63,671 nucleotides of DNA from Eggerthellales bacterium (GCA_029219345.1 JAQXTF010000044.1:1-63671), one strand, 5' to 3'. Counted from the first letter of the stretch, positions 26,065 to 36,329 are shown. A program made the numbers and translations. The notes: a model not told the origin generated them from the letters alone.

Positions 26065-26105
26065 GCTAGAGCGTAAGCGGTTATTTGCCGGCCTAAACGC
26101 CAGAT

Positions 26106-27842
<1,737 letters not shown>

Positions 27843-27887
27843 TTACCGGGTTCTGAAAGGCAAGATGCCACCCCAAACGCCGATGTC

Positions 27888-28175
27888 TTATTCAAAAATT
27901 GCGTAAATGTCGTCGGCGCGAAGAATCAGCACCTCTTCGCCATCAGTGGTCACCTGGGTGCCACCATACTTGCTGTACAGAACCTTGTCGCCAACTTTTA
28001 CGGGCATGGGCATGAGCTCGCCCTTGTTGTCGCGGCGGCCTTCGCCAACAGCCAAAACGACGCCGGTCTGGGGCTTTTCCTTAGTTTCGCGAGACAGATA
28101 CAGGCCAGAAGCAGTCTTGTCTTCAGCCTCATCGCACTTGACAATCACACGATCGCCCAGGGGTTTCAAAGCCAT
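27888..28175 (-). CDS. groES: Co-chaperonin GroES
   Basis: The 95-residue protein caps GroEL. It starts [27 protein letters not shown] and includes the mobile loop. It is the first gene of the groES-groEL operon, and a CIRCE-type operator lies 30 bases upstream of its start. Confidence 0.97.
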   Translation of the reverse strand: MALKPLGDRVIVKCDEAEDKTASGLYLSRETKEKPQTGVVLAVGEGRRDNKGELMPMPVKVGDKVLYSKYGGTQVTTDGEEVLILRADDIYAIFE

Positions 28176-28204
28176 TTGAAGCCTTCCTTTCTATCTTTCT
28201 TTGT

Positions 28205-28232
28205 TTAGCACTCGCTACCTATGGAGTGCTAA
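28205..28232. promoter_or_regulatory. CIRCE operator for HrcA (10-base spacer)
   Basis: TTAGCACTC (28205-28213) and GAGTGCTAA (28224-28232) form the perfect CIRCE inverted repeat that the heat-shock repressor HrcA binds. The gap is 10 bases, one more than the usual 9. A possible extended -10 (TGC-TAATAT on the minus strand, 28248-28256) lies upstream. Confidence 0.9.
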
Positions 28233-28329
28233 CTTGTTACAGGGTGCATATTAGCACCACCGTAAAATAATTGGCGGAAGACTGACAAAATCTTCGTGTT
28301 TGTCACTTAGATGTAAGAAAAGAGAAAAA

Positions 28330-28363
28330 AACGTGACAGATTTGCCCCGGGCGCTTTTGTCAT
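28330..28363 (-). repeat. Dispersed 34-bp repeat, copy 2
   Basis: Identical to copy 3 at 28405-28438 and two mismatches from copy 1 at 13073-13106. It lies between nadE and groES. Confidence 0.88.
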
Positions 28364-28404
28364 ACGAAGCGTGCAGTACCGGGGGAAATGCGGCGATAGC
28401 GAGA

Positions 28405-28438
28405 AACGTGACAGATTTGCCCCGGGCGCTTTTGTCAT
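28405..28438 (-). repeat. Dispersed 34-bp repeat, copy 3
   Basis: Begins 3 bases after the nadE stop, in the same orientation to its upstream gene as copy 1 has after the glycosylase. Confidence 0.88.
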
Positions 28439-28441
28439 GGT

Positions 28442-29254
28442 TTAGTACGGAATAACGGGGAACGGAGGCTCCAAGGCGCGCTTGAAGGCGTAGCCGCGCA
28501 TGGTGCGGTTGATACGCTCCACCTGAGCGACATCAAAGCCCTGGGCAGCCACTTCTTCCACAGAAAGGCCATGCTCCACCAGGCCGATGAGAATCTGATC
28601 CAATTCGGCATAGCACACGCCCAGGCTTTTCTCGTCTTGCTGGCCCTCGGAAAGCTCCGCCGAAGGAGGCTTGTCAATAACGTGCTGAGGCACGGGCTCC
28701 ACCTGGCCCGCCTTGCGAGCTCGCTGGTTCATCCACTCTGCCAGGGCAAACACGTCAGTCTTGTACAGGCCGCCAATGGGCGCATAGGCACCGGCAGTGT
28801 CTCCGTACAAGGTGGAGTAGCCCATCATGGCCTCGCTCTTATTACCCGTGTTAATCAGCATCCAACCGTACTGGTTGGAAAGGGCCATAAGCACCGTCAT
28901 GCGCAAACGGGCCTGAGAGTTTTCGGCGGCAAGGCCCACCAGCTCTTCTCCCCAACCCTCCTGGAAGGCTTCCTTCAGGGCGGCAAAGGGCGCCGCAATG
29001 GACACCGTGCGAGCGCACATGCCCAGACGCTGGGCCAAGTCTTGGGCGTCAGAAATGGAATGATCCGAAGAATAAGGTCCCGGCATGAGCACGCCGTGCA
29101 CGTGCTGGGCACCAAAGGCATCAACCGCCAAAGCTGCCACCACGGTGGAGTCAAGGCCGCCCGAAAGGCCAATGACAAAATCGGTTGCGCCAATAGAAGC
29201 AGCAAAGTCCTTCAGTCCATCAATGCACAGGCGATACTTTTCTTCCATTTCCAT
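28442..29254 (-). CDS. nadE: NAD synthetase, ammonia-dependent type
   Basis: NadE turns nicotinate adenine dinucleotide to NAD. The 270-residue protein has the ATP-pyrophosphatase P-loop FVIGLSGGLDST near residue 22 and no glutaminase domain, so ammonia would be the nitrogen source. NTGNKSEAMMGYSTLYGD and DKPPSAEL are family motifs. It is the last gene of the hypA-hypB-nadE run, 18 bases after hypB. Confidence 0.95.
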   Translation of the reverse strand: MEMEEKYRLCIDGLKDFAASIGATDFVIGLSGGLDSTVVAALAVDAFGAQHVHGVLMPGPYSSDHSISDAQDLAQRLGMCARTVSIAAPFAALKEAFQEGWGEELVGLAAENSQARLRMTVLMALSNQYGWMLINTGNKSEAMMGYSTLYGDTAGAYAPIGGLYKTDVFALAEWMNQRARKAGQVEPVPQHVIDKPPSAELSEGQQDEKSLGVCYAELDQILIGLVEHGLSVEEVAAQGFDVAQVERINRTMRGYAFKRALEPPFPVIPY

Positions 29255-29272
29255 GGGGCCCTCCTCAAAGGG

Positions 29273-29923
29273 TTAAGCCTGGCGAACACGCTCCGCCAGC
29301 CAGGTTGCCCACTCGTCCACGCCCGTGCCTTTGGTTGCGGCAATGGGGAACAGCGGAGCCATGGGGTTCAGCTGCATCACAGAAGCGCGGAACGCTTCCT
29401 CGTTGAAATTAAACACCGGCATAGTGTCCACTTTGTTAAGAATAATGGCTTCGGAGATCTGGAACACGCCCGGGTACTTCAGGGGCTTGTCATCGCCCTC
29501 GGGCACGGACAGGATCATCACCTTGGCGTTTTCGCCCAAGTCGAAGTCGGTGGGGCACACCAGATTGCCCACATTCTCGATGATAATCAGGTCAAGGCGC
29601 TCAAGGTCAAGCACGTCAACAGCACGCTTCAGCATGGCGCTTTCCAGATGGCAGGCGCCACCGGTGTTAATCTGCACCGCGGGAATACCCTGGGCCTTGA
29701 TGCGCTCGGCGTCAACGGAGCTGGCAATGTCGCCTTCGATGACGGCAATGTTGAACTCGTCGCGCAGGGCTTCGATGGTGGCCAAAATAGTGGACGTCTT
29801 GCCCGAACCAGGGCTTGCCAGCAGGTCAACCACATACACATGATTTTCTGCAAAGCGCTGGCGCAACTGGGCGGCCAAAGCGTCGTTCTTGTCCAAAATG
29901 GGCTGCTTCATATCAAGTTTCAT
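29273..29923 (-). CDS. hypB: Hydrogenase/urease nickel incorporation GTPase HypB
   Basis: HypB delivers nickel to [NiFe]-hydrogenase in a GTP-dependent step with HypA. The 216-residue protein has the P-loop ASPGSGKTST, the switch region IEGDIASSVDAERI, and ENVGNLVCPTDFDLGE, all diagnostic. It lacks the N-terminal CXXCGC and the His-rich stretch of some HypB proteins. ATG 29923 has AAGGA 9 bases before; the frame start at 29932 overlaps it poorly. It lies between hypA and nadE. Confidence 0.95.
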   Translation of the reverse strand: MKLDMKQPILDKNDALAAQLRQRFAENHVYVVDLLASPGSGKTSTILATIEALRDEFNIAVIEGDIASSVDAERIKAQGIPAVQINTGGACHLESAMLKRAVDVLDLERLDLIIIENVGNLVCPTDFDLGENAKVMILSVPEGDDKPLKYPGVFQISEAIILNKVDTMPVFNFNEEAFRASVMQLNPMAPLFPIAATKGTGVDEWATWLAERVRQA

Positions 29924-29970
29924 AGGGCACATTCCTTGTAGTTCATGCGTATTGTTATTGAACGCAAATT

Positions 29971-30336
29971 TTATTCCTCATCAGGGGTTTCTATTTCAAT
30001 AGAGTCAATTTGCAGCTCGCGGCCGGCAATGAGTTCCGTGGCAAAACTGCCGCAGGCGGGGCATAGCATGTGGAAGCGGTCGTGTTTGTACACCTCGGCG
30101 CATTCCAGGCACACGCTTTCGGGCTGAATCAGGTTCACCTCAAGCTCAGCGCCAGAGCACAGCGCGTATTCAGGTAAATCGCGCAAGGCTTCAAAGGCAA
30201 ACACCAGTGCGTCGTACACGCACTCGGTCATTTCGCCAATAGAAAGAGTCACCGACGTAACCTTGATGGCCCCCGCTTCCCTAGCAGACTGGCACACGGT
30301 ATCCATGACGCCCGTCATTATTCCCAGCTCATGCAT
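29971..30336 (-). CDS. hypA: Hydrogenase nickel incorporation protein HypA
   Basis: HypA binds nickel through the N-terminal MHELGIM and has a zinc site with CLEC and CPAC, both seen. The 121-residue length suits the family. It is followed by hypB after 47 bases and preceded by tatC after 27 bases, all on the minus strand. The placement links hydrogenase maturation with the Tat machinery that exports folded hydrogenases. Confidence 0.95.
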   Translation of the reverse strand: MHELGIMTGVMDTVCQSAREAGAIKVTSVTLSIGEMTECVYDALVFAFEALRDLPEYALCSGAELEVNLIQPESVCLECAEVYKHDRFHMLCPACGSFATELIAGRELQIDSIEIETPDEE

Positions 30337-30363
30337 GCTTGGCTGCCTTTCCGCACCCAGGGA

Positions 30364-31191
30364 TTAATCCCCATTGCGCATCTTCTTCCACTCGGCCATC
30401 ATCTCAGCCTCTTCCGCTTCTTCGCGCTTGCGCTGCTCTTCCTGCTCCTTCAGGCGCTTGCCCAGGGCAATGCGAGAAACCAGCAGCGACAGCTCATACA
30501 GGGCAACCAGCGCGGCAAACATGAGCAGCATGGTCATCGGGGAGGCATCGGGGGTGATCATAGCGGAGGCAACAATAAGGCCCATGTACACATAACGCCA
30601 CGATGCGCGCAACTTGGCGTAGGGCAGTACGCCAAACACCACCAGGTAAAACACAATCAGAGGCAGCTCGAAAGCGCAGCCGAAGCCAATTTCGAACTTG
30701 ATGATCATGTCAATGTAAGACGCGGCACGGGGCATTACCACCGCAAAGCCACCAGCCTGGTCGGTAAGCCAGCTGAAGGCCGGATGCAAGATGATGAAGT
30801 AGCAGAACACGGTGCCAAACATAAACAGAGCTACCGAGGCAGCAAAGGTGGGAAGAAACCACTTGCGCTCTTTAGGCTTCAGGGCCGGCAAGAAGAACGC
30901 CAAAATCTGCCACAAAATAACGGGGGAGCAAGCCACAATAGAAGCCCAGAAAGCAATGCTGAGGCGGACCGTGAACGACTCAAAGGGGTCGATGGCGGTA
31001 AGTTGAGCCAAGCCCTCTGCATCGGCGGGCAAAAATTCGGAAATGGGCATTACCAGGAATTGTGCGATGGTGGGAGTAGCCAGATAGAACACGCAGACAG
31101 AAACAAGCAGGGCCACTACAATGCGCACCAAGCGCATACGCAGCTCGCCCAGATGATCCATAATGGGCATACGCGCAGGTCCGATAGGCAT
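30364..31191 (-). CDS. tatC: Sec-independent protein translocase TatC
   Basis: TatC recognises twin-arginine signal peptides. The 275-residue protein starts with MDHLGELRMRLVRI, the family N-terminus after a short leader, and has six hydrophobic spans, with conserved ALKPKERKWFLPTF. A cytoplasmic charged tail (about 35 residues, KEQEEQRKREEAEEAEMM) is extra. The ATG overlaps the tatB-like stop by one base (TAATG) and AAGGAGG lies 7 bases upstream. Confidence 0.95.
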   Translation of the reverse strand: MPIGPARMPIMDHLGELRMRLVRIVVALLVSVCVFYLATPTIAQFLVMPISEFLPADAEGLAQLTAIDPFESFTVRLSIAFWASIVACSPVILWQILAFFLPALKPKERKWFLPTFAASVALFMFGTVFCYFIILHPAFSWLTDQAGGFAVVMPRAASYIDMIIKFEIGFGCAFELPLIVFYLVVFGVLPYAKLRASWRYVYMGLIVASAMITPDASPMTMLLMFAALVALYELSLLVSRIALGKRLKEQEEQRKREEAEEAEMMAEWKKMRNGD

Positions 31192-31754
31192 TACTGCTCC
31201 TCCTTTCCTGCTTCGGTGTCTTTTACGGCAGCAACCGCTTCGTCAGCGGCTGCAACGGCGGCGGCAGCTGCAGCAGCTTCGGCAGCAGCCTTCTCTTGGG
31301 CCTGAGCAGCCAGCTTTGCAGCGCGCTCGCGCTCGTAGCGAGCGCGGCGATCGGCGAAGCTCTCAACAGCAGGAGCGGCCTCGGCGGCGGCCTCAACAGG
31401 AGCTTCAGTTTCCGGGGCGGCTTCTTCTGCTTCGCCAACAGATTCAGCCTTGGGGGCAGCCTTCTTTTTCTTAGCGATGGCAGCCATCTCATTCAGGTCG
31501 CCCGCCAAAGAAGAGCCCGTCTTCTTGGCAATACCGCCCATCTTATCCAGGGCAGCCAGCGGGTCTTTGAAGGGATCTTCCGCGTTGGGGTCAAATACGT
31601 CTTCTCTAATTACCTTGCTCATATCACGCTGAGCGTTCTGGAACGTGCGCAGGGCACGACCAAGGGTCTTAGCCACATCGGGCAGGCGATCTCCCACCAT
31701 GATAAAGCCGAAGATCAGAATAATAAGCAGCTCAAAACCGCCAATTCCGAACAT
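31191..31754 (-). CDS. TatA/TatB-like twin-arginine translocase subunit
   Basis: The 187-residue protein starts MFGIGGFELLIILIFGFIMVG, the single membrane helix of TatA/B, followed by an amphipathic helix (DVAKTLGRALRTFQNAQRDM). The long C-terminus is low-complexity Ala/Glu/Lys, so the length exceeds a minimal TatA (about 80). TatB is the better guess because of the length and the following tatC. ATG 31754 has GGAG 6 bases before it. Confidence 0.88.
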   Translation of the reverse strand: MFGIGGFELLIILIFGFIMVGDRLPDVAKTLGRALRTFQNAQRDMSKVIREDVFDPNAEDPFKDPLAALDKMGGIAKKTGSSLAGDLNEMAAIAKKKKAAPKAESVGEAEEAAPETEAPVEAAAEAAPAVESFADRRARYERERAAKLAAQAQEKAAAEAAAAAAAVAAADEAVAAVKDTEAGKEEQ

Positions 31755-31767
31755 ATGCTCTCCGTTC

Positions 31768-31965
31768 TTACGCGCTCGCGCCAAACAGGGCAAGGCCCAT
31801 GGTGGGCAATGCCAACGCCAAAACCAAAATCACGCACACCACAACGGTGAAAATTTTCTTTGTTCGCTGCGCAGCGGCCGCTTTTTCTTCAGCGCGACGC
31901 TCACGCTCTTGAGCGCCCTTCAGGCGCTCATCGCGCTGCTTAGCCGTCATTTTCTGCTTTGCCAT
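31768..31965 (-). CDS. Small single-pass membrane protein in the tat operon
   Basis: I do not recognise this 65-residue protein. It starts with about 35 residues of charged helix (KQKMTAKQRDERLKGAQERER) and ends with one membrane segment (IFTVVVCVILVLALALPTMG, about 38-57). GAAGGA lies 4 bases before the ATG, and the tatB-like start is only 13 bases downstream, so it is probably translated with the tat genes. A topology with charged N-terminus inside fits a small accessory protein of the translocase, but that is inference. Confidence 0.7.
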   Translation of the reverse strand: MAKQKMTAKQRDERLKGAQERERRAEEKAAAAQRTKKIFTVVVCVILVLALALPTMGLALFGASA

Positions 31966-32149
31966 AGCATCCTTCGTTCTTCTATAAGCATTTCTGGGCG
32001 CAATTCGCCCCTAGTTCCTGAACCTAGTATCTTATCATTGCCAAAATCAATAGGGGGCGGCATTACAAATTCAGCGCAAAAAAGACTTCCTCGTAGGGCG
32101 GGGAATTGCCAAGAGCCGAAACGGCGCAGGTCCGCCCCTGCAAATGCCG

Positions 32150-32155
32150 TATACT
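32150..32155 (+). promoter_or_regulatory. -10 element of a near-leaderless mRNA
   Basis: TATACT lies 8 bases before ATG 32164, so the expected start leaves at most two untranslated bases. No good -35 is present. Confidence 0.55.
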
Positions 32156-32163
32156 TCCCCATT

Positions 32164-34404
32164 ATGGATAAATTAGATTTCACCTTCATACACGCGCCCG
32201 CCACCTACGACTTCCGCGAGCGCTCCATCATGTACGGCCCCGTGTCGGACATGGTTCCATCCACGCCCATATTCGAGATGTACCCCCTGGGCCTCACCAC
32301 CCTGTGCGAGTACTTCGAGCGCCACGGCTTCCGTTCGCGCATTTACAACCTGGCATCCATGATGCTGCACAAGAAAAACTTCGATGTGGAGAAGAACCTG
32401 GCCCGCCTGGAAAGCCGTATGTTTGGCATTGACCTGCATTGGATGCCCCACTGCCACGGCTCCGTTGAGGTAGCTAAGATTCTGAAGCGCCTGCACCCCG
32501 ACGTGCCGGTGAGCTTTGGCGGCCTTTCTTCCAGCATCTTCCACGAGGACCTCATTGCCTACGACTGCATAGATTACGTGTTCCGCGGCGACTCCACTGA
32601 GGAGCCCATGCGCATGCTGCTAGAGCGCGTGGTGCGCGCCCAAAAGACCGGCACGCCCGTGGGCGATCTGAGCGACATTCCCAACCTGACCTGGAAAGAC
32701 GCTGAAGGCGCCGTGCACATTAACGCCCTGTCCTGGGTGCCTGACGACATGAACGCCATCTCCATGGACTACGATTACCCCATGAAGGGCGTGCTGCGCC
32801 AGTTCGACTTCACCAGCTACCTGCCCATGAAGGGCTGGCTGCAGTACCCCGTGACCGCCAGCCTGACGTGCCGCGGCTGCGCCCGCAACTGCGCCACCTG
32901 CGGCGGCAGCGCCTATGCCTTCAAGAACCACTTCGGGCGCCGCAAGGTTGCCTGGCGCGACCCCAAGCTGCTGGTGCGCGATATCGAGCACGTGCAAAAC
33001 CACGTGTGGGGCCCCATTTTCGTGCTGAACGACTTCCTGCAAGCCGGCCCCGAATACACCGAGCAGTTCATCACTGGACTGAAGGGCAAGGTGCAAAACC
33101 CCATTGGCTTTGAGTTTTTCGGACCGCCGCCCGGGGGCAACGACTTCTACAACATGCTGGACAGCAACCTGAAGAGCTGGTCGGTGGAGATTTCCGCCGA
33201 AAGCCACGATGATGACGTGCGCGCCGCCTTCGGCAAGGGCCATTACAAGATGGCCGAGCTGGAGGAGACCATCGTGGAGGCTCTTTCGCACCCCAACTGC
33301 GACCGCTTCGACCTGTACTTCATGACCGGCATCCCCAAGCAAACCGCCGCCAGCGTGCGCGAAACCGGCGCCTATGTGCAGCACTTGTACGAACGCGTGA
33401 ACTACGACCCGCGCCTGGTGGTCATGACCAGCCCCATGGCGCCGTTTTTGGACGTGGGGTCTATCGCCTTCGACAACCCCGAGCACTACGGCTACCGCTT
33501 GCGCGCCCGCACTTTTGAGGAGCATCGTCAGCGCATGATTCTTCCCAGCTGGAAGCACATCATGAACTACGAGAGCGACTACATGAGCGTGGACGAGATG
33601 GTGGATGCCACCTACGACGCCGCCTTGGACATCAACCGCATCAAGGGCGAGCACGGCATTTTGGACCCCGCCATGAGCGCCGCCGTGGACAAGCGCGTGC
33701 GCGAAGCCCGCGAGCAGATGAATCGCCTGGACGACGTGTTGTACAACGGCGTAGGTCGTATTGACGCCCGCATGGCCGCCCTCAAGGAGGAGTTCGAGCG
33801 CCTTTCCGAGAACACCATGGCCGAAAAGAGCGAGCTGAACTGGGCATTTAACGTGAAGCCCGTCCATGCTGCCCATTTGGCCAAGCTGGGTCTTTCCAAT
33901 GTGCCGGCCAACCTGGCCAGCCGCCTGACGGGCACCTGGCGCGCCGCCAAGAGCGATTACGCCTATCCTGATCAGACCAACGGCGTGCTCTCGCCCGCCT
34001 GGAACGCCGACGGCACCGCCAACTGCAGCTTCAAGGGCACCGTCACCGACGGCATGGGTGACGGACGCTTGCTGGCCAACAGCGAAGGCGAGCAGGTGGC
34101 CGCTTTTGGCAGCGTCGTTGCCCCCGGTTTTTCCTGCGACAACACCAACGCCGCTTTCGATGTCGCCAACGCCAGCCTGGAGGTGGGCCGCGCAGGCACT
34201 AGCGCGGTGGCAGGCACCAGCGCCATCCCCGCAGCTGCTCGTGGCAGCGTAGCGGTTGACCCCCTGTTGGCCCAGATGATGGCCGAGGAGGCCGAGCGCG
34301 TGGAGCACCATGGCCCCCTGAGCGCAGGCGGCCTGAAAGGCGCAGGCGGCACCGCCGGCGCTCGCGACGCTCGCAGGCTGGACAAGCTGCGACGCCGCGG
34401 ATAA
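32164..34404 (+). CDS. B12-binding-domain radical SAM protein
   Basis: The 746-residue protein has a cobalamin-binding-like N-terminal part (about 1-200, with FSFGGLSSS-type turns) and a radical SAM domain with CRGCARNCATCGG at about 237-249; the CXXXCXXC is the 4Fe-4S ligand set. Motifs FGPPPGGNDF, SVEISAESHDDDVR and FMTGIPKQT are typical of the barrel. From about residue 590 it continues with a Gly/Ala-rich tail that I do not recognise. The frame could extend upstream, but the leaderless promoter and loss of similarity support ATG 32164. The substrate is unknown. A strong terminator follows. Confidence 0.85.
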   Translation: MDKLDFTFIHAPATYDFRERSIMYGPVSDMVPSTPIFEMYPLGLTTLCEYFERHGFRSRIYNLASMMLHKKNFDVEKNLARLESRMFGIDLHWMPHCHGSVEVAKILKRLHPDVPVSFGGLSSSIFHEDLIAYDCIDYVFRGDSTEEPMRMLLERVVRAQKTGTPVGDLSDIPNLTWKDAEGAVHINALSWVPDDMNAISMDYDYPMKGVLRQFDFTSYLPMKGWLQYPVTASLTCRGCARNCATCGGSAYAFKNHFGRRKVAWRDPKLLVRDIEHVQNHVWGPIFVLNDFLQAGPEYTEQFITGLKGKVQNPIGFEFFGPPPGGNDFYNMLDSNLKSWSVEISAESHDDDVRAAFGKGHYKMAELEETIVEALSHPNCDRFDLYFMTGIPKQTAASVRETGAYVQHLYERVNYDPRLVVMTSPMAPFLDVGSIAFDNPEHYGYRLRARTFEEHRQRMILPSWKHIMNYESDYMSVDEMVDATYDAALDINRIKGEHGILDPAMSAAVDKRVREAREQMNRLDDVLYNGVGRIDARMAALKEEFERLSENTMAEKSELNWAFNVKPVHAAHLAKLGLSNVPANLASRLTGTWRAAKSDYAYPDQTNGVLSPAWNADGTANCSFKGTVTDGMGDGRLLANSEGEQVAAFGSVVAPGFSCDNTNAAFDVANASLEVGRAGTSAVAGTSAIPAAARGSVAVDPLLAQMMAEEAERVEHHGPLSAGGLKGAGGTAGARDARRLDKLRRRG

Positions 34405-34410
34405 CAAACA

Positions 34411-34452
34411 ATAAAGCGAGGGGTGGGCGGAAACGCCCACTCCTCGCTTTAT
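34411..34452. terminator. Bidirectional terminator after the radical SAM gene
   Basis: ATAAAGCGAGG-GTGGGCG pairs with CGCCCAC-CCTCGCTTTAT around GAAA, a 19-bp stem. A and T runs on both flanks make it active in both directions. Confidence 0.8.
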
Positions 34453-34457
34453 CTTCG

Positions 34458-34614
34458 ATTCTGACAAAAATTGCGATTCAGTGCATTTTTTGCAACAACC
34501 CACTTTTTGCGACCTGGGAAAACGCCGGGAAGAAGGACTGAAAGCCCTCTCAAACAGCAAAACAGAGGGTAAATGCGCCTCAGAATTGCACCGAATCGCA
34601 ATTTTTGTCAGAAT
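34458..34614. repeat. 157-bp MITE-like element with 28-bp terminal inverted repeats
   Basis: Bases 34458-34485 match the reverse complement of 34587-34614 with a single mismatch (the outer 22 bp are perfect). The interior has one hairpin (CCCTCT/AGAGGG) but no gene. The remainder of the gene-free stretch 34615-34671 is AT-rich and empty before the promoter. Confidence 0.8.
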
Positions 34615-34671
34615 TGAGCGAGAAAAATCATTCTTGATGTTCCCGCGGTGTTTTTACAACACCCCTTCACT

Positions 34672-34699
34672 TTGCACGCCTCGTTAGCCACAATATGCT
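34672..34699 (+). promoter_or_regulatory. Promoter of the alarmone synthetase gene
   Basis: TTGCAC and TATGCT are 16 bases apart, and the start lies about 30 bases before GTG 34737. Confidence 0.6.
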
Positions 34700-34736
34700 C
34701 AGCGTCAAAACTGGCACCGAGAGACAGGGGTAATCA

Positions 34737-35417
34737 GTGTCTACGTATGAAGAGGTTTTCGACAAAGCGGCCTTCGATAAGCTTATGTCGCTGTATTCCT
34801 GCGCCATTATGGAAGTTGAAACCAAGTTCAACGTGCTGAACGCGCAATTCAGCGCCATGCAGCAATACAACCCCATCGACACCATCAAAACGCGCCTGAA
34901 GAGCCCCGAAAGCATCATCGAAAAGCTGCAGCGCCGCAATTTGCCCCTAACGCTTGATGCCATCGTGGAAAACCTGAACGACATCGCCGGCGTTCGCGTG
35001 ATCTGTCCCTTCGAGGAGGACATTTACGCCCTGGCCGACGTACTGCTTCTACAGGATGACATCACGCTCATCGAACGCAAAGACTACATCACCAAGCCCA
35101 AGGGCAACGGCTATCGCAGCCTGCACCTGATCATAGAAACGCCCGTTTTCGCCCCCGAGGGAAAGCGCCTCATTCGCACCGAAGTGCAGCTGCGCACTAT
35201 CGCCATGGAATTTTGGGCCAACTTGGAGCATCGCTTGCGCTACAAGCAGGGCCTGGACGAGGAACTGCTGGAAGACCTATCCAACGAACTGCGCGACTGC
35301 GCTGACTCCGCCGCCGAGCTGGACCACCACATGGGCGCCATCCGCCGCAAAATCAACGCAACCCAGACCCTGTTGGAGCAGCCCCACAACTTTTGGAAGA
35401 TGCGTCCACTCCAATAG
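34737..35417 (+). CDS. Small alarmone synthetase, (p)ppGpp synthetase domain only
   Basis: The 226-residue protein is a RelA/SpoT-type synthetase of the RelQ/RelP class. It makes (p)ppGpp from GTP or GDP and ATP. IAGVRVICPFEEDIY, KPKGNGYRSLHLI and TEVQLRTIAMEFWANLEH are the family motifs. There is no hydrolase, TGS or ACT domain, so it would add to a full-length Rel elsewhere. The start is GTG 34737 with AGGGG 6 bases upstream. The C-terminal 40 residues are predicted helix, as in tetrameric RelQ. Confidence 0.92.
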   Translation: MSTYEEVFDKAAFDKLMSLYSCAIMEVETKFNVLNAQFSAMQQYNPIDTIKTRLKSPESIIEKLQRRNLPLTLDAIVENLNDIAGVRVICPFEEDIYALADVLLLQDDITLIERKDYITKPKGNGYRSLHLIIETPVFAPEGKRLIRTEVQLRTIAMEFWANLEHRLRYKQGLDEELLEDLSNELRDCADSAAELDHHMGAIRRKINATQTLLEQPHNFWKMRPLQ

Positions 35418-35510
35418 CGCCACCGAAACCGTCCTACCTGGTCCCCGCAATGCCGCACAAGCATTACAATGGCAGCGCAAGCCGTACTACCACAGGAGAA
35501 CCACTCACTC

Positions 35511-36257
35511 ATGAGCATCGATACCGCAACTGGCCAAGAAGCGCCTGCCGAAATTTCATCGGAACGCGTTAAAGACATTTTCAGCAGCATCGCCAAGAAA
35601 TACGAGCGCTTCAACGCCGTATCCAGCTTTGGCTCCTACAAAATGTGGCTGGCCGGCATGATGCGCCAAGCCCCCATCGAGACAACCGACGACGTGCTGG
35701 ATATTGCCGGCGGCACCGGCGACGTTTCTTTCTACGTGGCCAAAACCAAGCACCCCGCCCACATTCAGTGCACCGATCTGGTGAACGAAATGCTGGACGT
35801 GGCCCGCATGCACGTGCAGCTGGAGGGCAAAAACTGCGGCGTGCCCATTGACTTCGAAGTGGTCGACGCCCAGGACATCCCCTACCCCGACGCCAGCTAC
35901 GACGCCATCACCATGGCCTACGGCATCCGCAACATGCCCGACCGCGAGAAGGCCCTCTCTGAAATGTTCCGCGTGCTGAAGCCCGGCGGCAGCCTGACCT
36001 GCTTGGAGTTCTCCACGCCGCCCAACCCCATATGGCGCGCCTTGTACAACTTCTACCTGAAGCATCTGATTCCCTTCTGGGGCGGCCTGATCACCGGCGA
36101 CAAATCGGGCTTCGTATATCTGGCCAAGAGCATTAAAGCCTTCCCCAACCAAGAGGGCCTGGCAAAGCTCATGCGTGATGCTGGTTTTACAGACGTGACC
36201 TGGAAAAACTACACTGGTGGCATCGCCGCGGTACATGTAGCCATCAAACCCGAATAG
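35511..36257 (+). CDS. ubiE/menG: Demethylmenaquinone methyltransferase
   Basis: The 248-residue SAM-dependent enzyme adds the last methyl to menaquinone. VLDIAGGTGDVSFYVAK (SAM site), YDAITMAYGIRNMPDREKAL and FRVLKPGGSLTCLEFS are diagnostic. GGAG lies rather far, 12 bases, before ATG 35511; an earlier ATG at 35469 lies within a -10-like TACAAT. It is on the plus strand between the alarmone synthetase and a DUF169 protein. It supports menaquinone-based respiration. Confidence 0.93.
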   Translation: MSIDTATGQEAPAEISSERVKDIFSSIAKKYERFNAVSSFGSYKMWLAGMMRQAPIETTDDVLDIAGGTGDVSFYVAKTKHPAHIQCTDLVNEMLDVARMHVQLEGKNCGVPIDFEVVDAQDIPYPDASYDAITMAYGIRNMPDREKALSEMFRVLKPGGSLTCLEFSTPPNPIWRALYNFYLKHLIPFWGGLITGDKSGFVYLAKSIKAFPNQEGLAKLMRDAGFTDVTWKNYTGGIAAVHVAIKPE

Positions 36258-36329
36258 GGCTTATTTCCCTCCTCTTTTTCCGTCGCCATAATGGAAGCAG
36301 CGTTTAAGCGCGAGAGAGAAGGAGACGAA

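Noticed and set aside
28251-28260. A second CIRCE-like half (TTAGCACCAC) upstream of groES
   Set aside because: There is no matching half at the right spacing.
32620-34560. Open frame of 646 codons on the minus strand
   Set aside because: It is antisense to the radical SAM gene and is mostly Ala/Gly/Val/His.
34481-34687. 68-codon frame across the MITE-like element
   Set aside because: No ribosome binding site, and it spans one terminal inverted repeat and the promoter of the next gene.
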